A stretch of DNA of 64,000 nt, taken from positions 62,001 through 126,000 of the forward strand of contig CAVPOU010000020.1 in assembly GCA_963707125.1 (NCBI GenBank). Direction: 5' to 3'. The notes beneath the pieces were generated by a model, which ran no database searches, had not been told where the DNA came from, and saw nothing but the letters and a program-made list of their open reading frames with translations. A program made the position numbers and the translations under genes. This document shows, one piece after another, positions 57,600 to 64,000 of the stretch; positions within the stretch are counted from its first letter, which is position 1, and each line of letters starts with the position of its first letter. Source of the stretch: CAVPDE01 sp963707125. Lineage in GTDB: Bacteria; Desulfobacterota; DSM-4660; Desulfatiglandales; HGW-15.

Positions 57600-58493
57600 G
57601 TGTGGGATGCGCTCCAGCTTGAGTTCATGCGACATGCCGTGGCGGCAGGGCTTCTGGTGAGCCTCGTTTGCGGGGTTCTCGGCACCCTGGTCGTGGTAAA
57701 CCGGATTGTTTTCATTTCAGGCGGGATTGCCCACGCCGCCTATGGAGGGATCGGGCTTGCTCTGTATTTCGGAGCATCGCCTGCTCTTGGCGCAACCCTG
57801 TTCTCCATCGCTATTTCCATGGTGATGGGGGTTGCAAGCATCAAAAGCAAGGAGAGAGCTGATACCGTCATCGGGGTGATGTGGGCTCTGGGCATGGCCC
57901 TAGGTATCATCTTCACCGAGCTCACCCCGGGTTACAACGTGGATTTGATGAGCTATCTCTTCGGGAGCATTCTTTCGGTGCCGGGATCCGACATCTGGTA
58001 CATGCTCTGCCTGAATCTGGTAGTTCTCCTATTTGTCTTTTTTTTCTACAAAGAGCTGCTGGCCATGTCCTACGACGAGGAGTTTTCCTTCGTGGTCGGC
58101 ATTCCGGTGAGAGCCCTTTATTTTGTCCTTCTCGGTTTGATTTCCCTATCCGTGGTGATGATTATCCGCGTCGTCGGCCTGATTCTGGTCATCGCCCTTC
58201 TAACCATCCCCCCTTTCATCGCTGAGAAATACACCAGCTCCCTAGGCAGAATGATGGTTCTGGCCTCCCTCCTCAGCATGGTGTTCACCCTGGCAGGCCT
58301 GTGGGTTTCTTACCAGTTCAATCTCGCCTCAGGAGCGACGATTATCATGGTTGCGGGTTTTGCCTTCTTCCTTTCTCTCGCCGTTGATGCGGTGGCCGGT
58401 AAACGACGACAGACCGCCGACCGCCGACGGCCGGAAGATGACCACAGACGGCCGAAAAAACAAAACAAAGAAATCCCAACCACGGACAACTGA
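57600..58493 (+). CDS. Metal ABC transporter permease (ZnuB/MntB-like)
   Basis: It starts at GTG 57600 with AAGGAGG upstream. The 297-residue product has about eight helices of the ABC-3 family: VCGVLGTLVVVNRIVFISGG, AHAAYGGIGLALYF, IFTELTPGYNVDLMSYLFGS and VVGLILVIALLTIPPFIAEK. The last 35 residues (KRRQTADRRRPEDDHRRPKK) run through a low-complexity repeat tract, so the gene has probably acquired a foreign tail. No metal-binding lipoprotein (ZnuA/MntC) gene is adjacent. Confidence 0.87.
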   Translation: MWDALQLEFMRHAVAAGLLVSLVCGVLGTLVVVNRIVFISGGIAHAAYGGIGLALYFGASPALGATLFSIAISMVMGVASIKSKERADTVIGVMWALGMALGIIFTELTPGYNVDLMSYLFGSILSVPGSDIWYMLCLNLVVLLFVFFFYKELLAMSYDEEFSFVVGIPVRALYFVLLGLISLSVVMIIRVVGLILVIALLTIPPFIAEKYTSSLGRMMVLASLLSMVFTLAGLWVSYQFNLASGATIIMVAGFAFFLSLAVDAVAGKRRQTADRRRPEDDHRRPKKQNKEIPTTDN

Positions 58494-58559
58494 CAACGGA
58501 CAACTGACTTTGGGACATGCTTGTCACTATTTACTTGTCACTTGTCACTCTCTTATGCT

Positions 58560-59465
58560 CTACGCTTTGGTGAACCCGGAGGCAAAGCGGGGCAAGGCAA
58601 AAGCTCCACGATGAATCTCAGGCGAATAGTACCTCAAGTTCTTGAGCCTTTTCGCCCTTTCTTCATCAATGTCTCTGAGTGGGTCTCTCTCCAGAGAGCA
58701 AAAGCTGAAGCCGATCAGGCCGCTTGGATAGGTCGGGACGACTGTAAAGTAGTACCCTGTGACCGGGTAGATCTTTCTGGCAAAAGAAAAGACCCCTTCG
58801 ATGACTTGGCGATGGAGGTAAATCGACTCACACTGGGTGACGGCTATGCCCTGGCGAGTGAGGGCTTTCTTCACGCTCAGGAAGAAAGGCTTCTGGAACA
58901 AAACCTGCCCCGGCCCGAAAGGGTCTGTCGAATCCACGATGATGACTTCATACGACCCTGGATGGTTCGCGGCAAACTTCGCTCCGTCCTCGCAAAAGAT
59001 CTTTACTCTGGGATCATCCAGTGAAGAAGCCTGGGAGGGCAGATACTCGCGGCACACGGTCACCACCTCTTCATCGATTTCGCAGAGGTGAACGGATTCC
59101 ACCTCTTGGTGTTTGAGAACCTCCCTGACAACCCCCCCATCCCCTCCACCGATGACCAGCACCCGGGAAGGCCTCGGGTGAACAAGCAGAGGGACATGGC
59201 TGATCATTTCATGGTACGCGAACTCGTCGAACTCCGTGAGCATGGTGACCCCGTCGATCACCAGCATTCTTCCAAGTCCTTGTGTTTCCAAAACCCATAT
59301 GTCCTGGAACTTGGAGCGGGTGCGGCACAGGAAATCCTTGATCTTCACGTTCAAGGTGCAGCCGGGCACGAATTCAATGCTATCCTGAAACCAGAAGCCC
59401 ATGAACTGATCTTTCTTGGGTTCAAGGGACACCAAGTCTTTGCTTTTCTTCGTCGCTTTTGGCAT
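58560..59465 (-). CDS. speE: Spermidine synthase (polyamine aminopropyltransferase)
   Basis: A 301-residue enzyme. LGRMLVIDGVTMLTEFDEFA, YHEMISHVPLLVHPRPSRVL, VIGGGDGGVVREVLKHQEVE and VIIVDSTDPFGPGQVLF are the family motifs. The aspartates bind the amine, and GGGDGG the decarboxylated SAM. It has a slightly extended basic N-terminus (MPKATKKSKDLVSLEPKKDQ). It converts putrescine to spermidine. It is convergent with the ABC permease. Confidence 0.93.
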   Translation of the reverse strand: MPKATKKSKDLVSLEPKKDQFMGFWFQDSIEFVPGCTLNVKIKDFLCRTRSKFQDIWVLETQGLGRMLVIDGVTMLTEFDEFAYHEMISHVPLLVHPRPSRVLVIGGGDGGVVREVLKHQEVESVHLCEIDEEVVTVCREYLPSQASSLDDPRVKIFCEDGAKFAANHPGSYEVIIVDSTDPFGPGQVLFQKPFFLSVKKALTRQGIAVTQCESIYLHRQVIEGVFSFARKIYPVTGYYFTVVPTYPSGLIGFSFCSLERDPLRDIDEERAKRLKNLRYYSPEIHRGAFALPRFASGFTKA

Positions 59466-59630
59466 CGCTTCACCACCGGGAATTAGAGATCAAAGCCTTT
59501 CTTCTCTGTGAAAATATACGGGAATCTCGCGAGGGGGTCAATATGAATGTGCCCCCTTTTTCTCATTGACTGCTAAGCGCTGATCTTTTAATCTCTATGG
59601 GTCTAATTCCCTGCAGCTTGCTGCGGCTTT

Positions 59631-59700
59631 GTCATTCCCGCGAAGGCGGGAATCCAGGTAGTGATTTTTTTCTGGACACCCGCCTACGCGGGTGTGACGG
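59631..59700. repeat. Dispersed GTCATTCC palindromic repeat (copy 3)
   Basis: GTCATTCCCGCGAAGGCGGG, AATCCAGGTAGTGA and TCTGGACACCCGCCTACGCG, then GGTGTGACGG. Two hairpins in the layout of copies 1 and 2. No gene lies between 59466 and 59813. Confidence 0.7.
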
Positions 59701-59813
59701 TTGTGACGAGAGCTCAGATACCCCGTAGCTTGCTGCAGGGTAGTTCATTACTTGATTCTGACCGCTGTATTCTGTCTACTGACTTCTGTATTCTTCAAAT
59801 CATGGAGGTTTGC

Positions 59814-59939
59814 ATGGCTAAACACAAGAAAATTGAGCGTAAACGGGAGATTGACCGTCGGCGCAAGCGCAAAAAAGAGAGATTGAAACAGAGGGCTCAA
59901 GACCAGGCTCAACAGAGAGGCAGTCACTCTCCCGCATAA
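59814..59939 (+). CDS. Small basic protein, 41 aa
   Basis: MAKHKKIERKREIDRRRKRK followed by KERLKQRAQDQAQQRGSHSP and A. More than half of the residues are Lys or Arg, with coiled-coil character. GGAGG at 59804-59808 precedes the ATG at ideal spacing, and the TAA is followed within 54 bp by the methyltransferase gene. It is probably an RNA- or ribosome-associated peptide, but this is inference. Confidence 0.6.
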   Translation: MAKHKKIERKREIDRRRKRKKERLKQRAQDQAQQRGSHSPA

Positions 59940-59993
59940 AACACGAGAACGGCGGTACTGGCCCCCCCGGCCTGAGCAGGAAATCGGAACACT

Positions 59994-60758
59994 ATGGATG
60001 TGAAGGAGATCAACAGCCGGCACAATCACGATTTCCAGACCTTCTTGAGGATTCTGAAAGGGCAGGGGGTCAAGAAACACAGCCTCGCTTTTTTTTCCGG
60101 GCCCAAGCAGGTGAGGGAAATTCTAACGGAGTTCCCGCAGCGCTGCGAGGGTCTCATCTTCAGCACAAAGCACAAGATGCCGGAAGGCATCCTGCCCCGG
60201 AGCCTTCAAAAGTATTTTCTCTCTGCAGAGCTTTTTAGAGAGATCGATGCTTTTGGAACCAATCATCCGGTACTGATCGTTCGCGTGCCCCCCTTTCCCC
60301 CTTGGGATGCGGGTGCGTCCTTCAAAGGCTGCACGCTCCTTATTCCTTTCCAGGAGCCAAGCAATGTCGGAGCGGTCATCCGCTCCGCTGCTGCTTTTGG
60401 GGTCACGAGTGTGGTCGTGCTGAAGGAGGCTGCCCATCCCTTTCACTACAAATCTACGAGGGCTGGAGGAAGCGCTCTGTTCAGGGTCCCCATTTCCGAT
60501 GGTCCGTCCATTCAGCAATTGGGCAGCGCGAAATTTCCGATTATCACGCTTTCTGCCGAGGGAGAAGATATCCGCAAATTCGCCTTTCCGGAGAGCTTCT
60601 GCCTTTTGCCCGGCCTTGAAGGCCCGGGACTTCCTCCGGAACTTCGTCACCTGAAATTGCTCTCCATTCCCATGGAGCGCGGCGTCGAATCGCTGAATGC
60701 AGCGCTTGCAACCGGTATTGCACTCTATCTATGGCACAGCAAGAGGAAGAAAGAATGA
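59994..60758 (+). CDS. TrmH/SpoU-family RNA methyltransferase
   Basis: A 254-residue SPOUT enzyme. Motif 1 is PFQEPSNVGAVIRSAAAFGV, motif 2 FCLLPGLEGPGLP, and motif 3 LSIPMERGVESLNAALATGI with IALYLW. These form the SAM-binding knot. The N-terminal 85 residues are divergent and may set target choice. It probably methylates a 2'-OH in rRNA or tRNA; the exact target is unknown. It lies between two small basic-protein genes. Confidence 0.85.
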   Translation: MDVKEINSRHNHDFQTFLRILKGQGVKKHSLAFFSGPKQVREILTEFPQRCEGLIFSTKHKMPEGILPRSLQKYFLSAELFREIDAFGTNHPVLIVRVPPFPPWDAGASFKGCTLLIPFQEPSNVGAVIRSAAAFGVTSVVVLKEAAHPFHYKSTRAGGSALFRVPISDGPSIQQLGSAKFPIITLSAEGEDIRKFAFPESFCLLPGLEGPGLPPELRHLKLLSIPMERGVESLNAALATGIALYLWHSKRKKE

Positions 60759-60898
60759 TTGGCCTTCTGTCTCCTGCCTCCAGAATTCTGTCTTCCATGC
60801 TTCCATTATTCTACCTTTCCAGGCTAAAGTTGTTTCTTGACAATAGGCTGGCTGACGGGTAAAAGCTTGATTCTGTTTTTTCCAAAGGAGAATTGATC

Positions 60899-61033
60899 AT
60901 GGCTTCAAACACACAGAAAAGGAAGAAAATTAAGAAGTGGAAAAGTGTGCCCAACAAAGCGAATCTGAGAGCCGATGCAAAGCGCACGCAGAAGAATCGG
61001 GAAATCCTGAAACAACTGGCTGCCAAAGATTAG
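60899..61033 (+). CDS. Small basic protein, 44 aa
   Basis: MASNTQKRKKIKKWKSVPNK then ANLRADAKRTQKNREILKQL and AAKD. AAAGGAG lies 8 nt before the ATG. It resembles the 41-aa protein at 59.81 kb in size, charge and MA(S/K)..K opening, and both border the SpoU methyltransferase. Function unknown; probably RNA-associated. Confidence 0.6.
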   Translation: MASNTQKRKKIKKWKSVPNKANLRADAKRTQKNREILKQLAAKD

Positions 61034-61065
61034 GAGACGCTATTCTCTTCTTTTCGCCTGCCCGC

Positions 61066-62145
61066 TCATACGGAAGCTAACAGCTCAAGACAAGCCTGCA
61101 AAACATCTTCGGGCTTCAGAGACTCCATACAGATCGGCCGATCACATCTCTTGTTCGTGCAGGGACGACAGTCCAGTTCCTTCTGCACGATTCGGTACAA
61201 ATCTGGTGAGGTGTAGGGCTTCGTATAGACTGGATCCTCGGGACCAAACAATGCCACAACAGGCGTCTTGACCGCCGCTGCGATGTGCATGGGGCCGCTG
61301 TCGTTTGTCACAAAAAGATCGAGCCGGCTGATTACGTAGGCCAGTTCATTCAGTGAGAGCTTGCCGGCCAGGTTTGTGACAGGATGCTTCATGGCTTTCT
61401 CGATAGGGAAAGCAAGGTCTTCCTCGCCGGGTCCGCCAAACACAAATATTTTGGCCTCTCGAAGCTCTGAGAGGCGATCAGCCACTGAGGCATAATTCTC
61501 AGGACTCCACCGTTTCTCAGGTCTGTCGGCACCCGGGTTGATACCGATGCACAGAGGTTTGATTGCCTGCCCTTCCTTGGAAAAGACATTTGCCCACCTT
61601 GCTTCGACGCTTTTATCCCAGAAAACCTCGATTCGCTGGTCGTCAGGCACACCACCAGCCAGTTCTGCCAGGTCCATCATGGCGTCCGTAAAATGGCGAT
61701 TTCGGAAAGTCTCTTTTGCCGCCTTCTTGTCTAGAAAAAGGCCGAATCCCATCGAGTCGTGCCCTGCTTTTATCTGAGCCCTCACCAAAGAAGTCAAAAG
61801 CCCCATCCTCAGAGCGCCTCGCAGGGTGGTTACTCTGTATAGATTCAAGCAGAGATCAAACTGGCTTTTTCTCATCTCGCGAATGACGTTGATTGCCCTG
61901 AGCACCTGGAACTTGTCTTTTCTGAGTTCCCTTACAGGGAAGGCCCACACTTGATCTATGTAAGGGTAATTCACCGCAAGGAAGGACGCCTCGGAGCTCG
62001 TAAGAAGATGGATCTCCGCATCAGGGTGACTGTTTCGCAAGGCTCTCAGACTCGAGGAGGCCATAATGAGATCGCCTATCCCTGCAATCAGTATGATTAA
62101 AATGCGTTTCGGCTTATGACCGAAGGGTTCTATTCTCGTTGCCAT
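61066..62145 (-). CDS. Glycosyltransferase family 9 (heptosyltransferase-like)
   Basis: A 359-residue GT9 protein. RILIILIAGIGDLIMASSSL is the N-terminal Rossmann motif. IGINPGADRPEKRWSPENYA is the central heptosyltransferase motif, and FVTNDSGPMHIAAAVKTPVV then ALFGPEDPVYTKPYTS is the nucleotide-sugar site. A Cys cluster (CRPCTNKRCDRPICM) at the end is common in this branch. It should add a sugar to LPS core or a related glycan. It overlaps the upstream broken gene by 16 bp. Confidence 0.88.
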   Translation of the reverse strand: MATRIEPFGHKPKRILIILIAGIGDLIMASSSLRALRNSHPDAEIHLLTSSEASFLAVNYPYIDQVWAFPVRELRKDKFQVLRAINVIREMRKSQFDLCLNLYRVTTLRGALRMGLLTSLVRAQIKAGHDSMGFGLFLDKKAAKETFRNRHFTDAMMDLAELAGGVPDDQRIEVFWDKSVEARWANVFSKEGQAIKPLCIGINPGADRPEKRWSPENYASVADRLSELREAKIFVFGGPGEEDLAFPIEKAMKHPVTNLAGKLSLNELAYVISRLDLFVTNDSGPMHIAAAVKTPVVALFGPEDPVYTKPYTSPDLYRIVQKELDCRPCTNKRCDRPICMESLKPEDVLQACLELLASV

Positions 62146-63073
62146 GTATCGAAAGTTCCAATCTTTTTGTAGTTGAAGCCAGTAGTCAAAGTTTTTTTGA
62201 GCTTTTCATTTCTTCTGAAATTCCGGACTTGGTCGACAGTGTTATAGGAGACAGAATAAGCAAAAAGCTTTACATCAGGATTTTCTAAATCATGTACCAC
62301 TCCAGTGACGTTGTTCCAAAATCCAGGGGGGATCAATCTGTCCGTTTCGACGCCCGCAAGAATTTGAATATGCTCCGGCACTATAGCGCTCTGATTCAAT
62401 GAAAGCTGTCTCACAAGAGAGGCCAACTCGACTGTACCCCTCTCACCATAGCAGTATCGCGTCACGTAGGCTGCCCGAACTTGGCTATTGGAAAAGGCGT
62501 TGTCAACTTCGTCGAGAAAGCCAAAAAAGAGGCCACTATGGTTTTGCTTGCCTGGAATGGGAGATTAAGGACTAATACCGTAAATAACAGAAAAATCGTG
62601 GGAACCAGTAAGCCGGTATCGATATCAAGGATGAGGGAAGACTGAACAGTCAAGGGATGGGTCAAGTAAAGGAAGAAGGCCAGATGGGGACGGTAAGACC
62701 AGCCTTCAGTAAAACGACTAAGGCTGTAGAAAAGGAGAAAAGCGGCAGCCAAATGGCATAAAAAACCCACCAACCGGATAACGGGTAGACTGCCACCTCC
62801 TATTTTGGAAAAAGCAGCTAAAAGAATCCCATGAAGGGGTGGGTGGTAGAGCATCTCCACGCCCGGTGCGGGAATAGATCCTTGAATGTAACTGTTGATG
62901 ATGCGAGGCGTCCAGCATTCATCCCCGAAAAGGGGTTCGCCGCAATGAAGGCCAAAGAGCGAGCAGTAAATTGCAAGACCAAGGATTGAGAGGAGATATG
63001 CCTTTTGATAAGAAGTGTTTTTAAGCGTTTTCTTACCGAGAGGGCTTGGGTGCATCAACGTCTCCATGGTCAT
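62130..63073 (-). pseudogene. Membrane glycosyltransferase (ArnT/GT39-83-like) with the middle deleted
   Basis: The first piece (MTMETLMHP...) has the start of a dolichyl-phosphate-mannose-type transferase: FGLHCGEPLFGDECWTPRII with the catalytic Asp-Glu, MLYHPPLHGILLAAFSKIGG and VASFLAFSTKLTTP. Near 62490 the frame changes to FSNSQVRAAYVTRYCYGERG and ILAGVETDRLIPPGFWNNVT, the soluble C-terminal part. About 200 residues of membrane domain are missing. It would have used a lipid-linked sugar in the periplasm. Confidence 0.7.
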
Positions 63074-63204
63074 ACTTGCATGAGTTCAGCATTTCGGCTT
63101 CAGACTGCTCCTTCTGAAGCCTTATCGTCGGCTTTGCACTTTAATCCAATGAAAGACCCGCAGACCAGGTGTCAATTCAGGCATTGCCACCGTGAATTGA
63201 TCTC

Positions 63205-64000
63205 CTAAGATTGAACCAATGGGTTTCCTTTTGTGGCAGAGTGCCACTTAAGATCGGTGTCAACCATTTCCTTAATCAAGGTTTCGAAGGAGACTGTGGG
63301 AACCCACCCGAGTTGTTTTCGAGCTTTGGAAGCATCGCCTTGAAGAACATTGACTTCTGAAGGGCGATATAGGTTTTCATCGATAACGACATAGTCCTTG
63401 TAATCTAGATTGAGATGGGAGAAAGCGATTTCAAGAAACTCTTTTACTGAATAAGATTTACCTGATGCGATGACAAAGTCTTCGGGTTTTGATTGCTGAA
63501 GCATGAGCCACATTGCTATTACATAGTCCCGGGAATGTCCCCAGTCTCTTAGGGCGTCAAGGTTACCGAGACGGATTTCCTTTTCAAGACCAAGTTTTAT
63601 TCTTGCGGCTGCGGAGGTGATTTTCCTTGTCACGAACTCCCCACCTCTTCTAGGGGATTCATGGTTGAACAGGATGCCGGAAAGGGCAAACAAGCCGTAA
63701 GCTTCCCTGTAATTCTTTGTCAGCTCAAAACCGGCCATTTTTGAAATTCCATAGGGGGATCTTGGATGGAAGGGGGTATTTTCATTCTGCGGCGTCTCCG
63801 CCGCATTGCCAAACATCTCACTCGATGCAGCAAAATAGAACCTGCAATGAGGAGCCTGTCGCTTTATTGCAGAAAGGACATAGTGGGTGCCATTGAGGTT
63901 GGTGTTAATCGTAGAGAATTCATCTTCGAAAGAATACGACACAAAGCTCTGAGCTGCTAAATGGTAGCACTCATCGGGTTTCACCTCTGCGATAATGTCA
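63205..64000 (-). CDS. gmd: GDP-mannose 4,6-dehydratase, 3' part
   Basis: The frame runs off the right edge of the window, so the N-terminal Rossmann part is missing. About 264 residues are visible: KPDECYHLAAQSFVSYSFED, FYFAASSEMFGNAAETPQNE (the SSE active-site motif), SPYGISKMAGFELTKNYREA (YxxxK), and GNLDALRDWGHSRDYVIAMW with the terminal region. It makes GDP-4-keto-6-deoxymannose for surface polysaccharide. It fits the glycan context of the two preceding genes. Confidence 0.92.
   Translation of the reverse strand, partial: DIIAEVKPDECYHLAAQSFVSYSFEDEFSTINTNLNGTHYVLSAIKRQAPHCRFYFAASSEMFGNAAETPQNENTPFHPRSPYGISKMAGFELTKNYREAYGLFALSGILFNHESPRRGGEFVTRKITSAAARIKLGLEKEIRLGNLDALRDWGHSRDYVIAMWLMLQQSKPEDFVIASGKSYSVKEFLEIAFSHLNLDYKDYVVIDENLYRPSEVNVLQGDASKARKQLGWVPTVSFETLIKEMVDTDLKWHSATKGNPLVQS

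Overview
The window looks like a chromosomal segment of an anaerobic deltaproteobacterium-type organism (Desulfobacterota, perhaps near the Syntrophobacteria). This is an inference from gene content: a 14-subunit nuoABCDEFGHIJKLMN operon with separate nuoC and nuoD and a short NuoG, a menaquinone-type MenG/UbiE methyltransferase, an NhaD-like antiporter next to a cytidylate-kinase-like protein, PEP-CTERM genes with a sigma-54 promoter, and moderate GC content.

Layout. 1-9.5 kb is ordinary chromosome: the 5' part of a D-aminoacylase, KhpA, MenG with an overlapping P1B-ATPase fragment, NhaD and a cytidylate-kinase-like protein, and the large helicase HrpA. From 9.5 to about 30 kb lies a decayed accessory island. 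It opens with a palindromic structured element, an aspartokinase remnant, an integron-integrase remnant and an ISAzo13-type insertion sequence. It continues as an array of integron gene cassettes: about ten attC-like sites can be read, with no intact integrase in the window, which fits a CALIN. Cassettes read rightward on the left (about 12.4-16.3 kb) and leftward on the right (about 19.5-29.7 kb). Cargo includes a SMUG2-like glycosylase, a RAYT transposase with its own REP-like palindromes, RNA 3'-phosphate cyclase, an isoprenylcysteine-methyltransferase-like membrane protein, a glycosyltransferase, a PD-(D/E)XK-like protein and many toxin-antitoxin modules (RelE/ParE, HicAB, HigBA). Five of the cassettes carry, between the stop codon and the attC proper, a 230-370 bp repeat (called RU here) flanked by GTT exactly at the attC outer core site. 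One RU is split by a recQ-DUF3820 insertion. An ORF-less group II intron sits antisense between higB and higA.

30-37.5 kb holds secreted and envelope genes (a signal-peptide protein, PEGA, EF-hand, PilZ), further toxin-antitoxin modules, and two PEP-CTERM pseudogenes, one with a near-perfect sigma-54 promoter. A tRNA-Arg(CCG) follows at 37.6 kb.

38-52.4 kb is the complete nuo operon (complex I) on the minus strand, driven by a good sigma-70 promoter. A second copy of the palindromic structured element interrupts it between nuoG and nuoH. 53-61 kb holds an acidic protein, ValRS, a two-gene metal-type ABC transporter without a binding protein, spermidine synthase, two small basic proteins and a TrmH/SpoU methyltransferase. 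61-64 kb is the start of a polysaccharide locus: a GT9 heptosyltransferase-like protein, a deleted membrane glycosyltransferase and GDP-mannose dehydratase running off the end.

A recurring theme is genes that keep their N- and C-termini but have lost the middle: aspartokinase, integron integrase, a PEGA copy, a DUF5615 toxin, a membrane glycosyltransferase, and a group II intron without its ORF.
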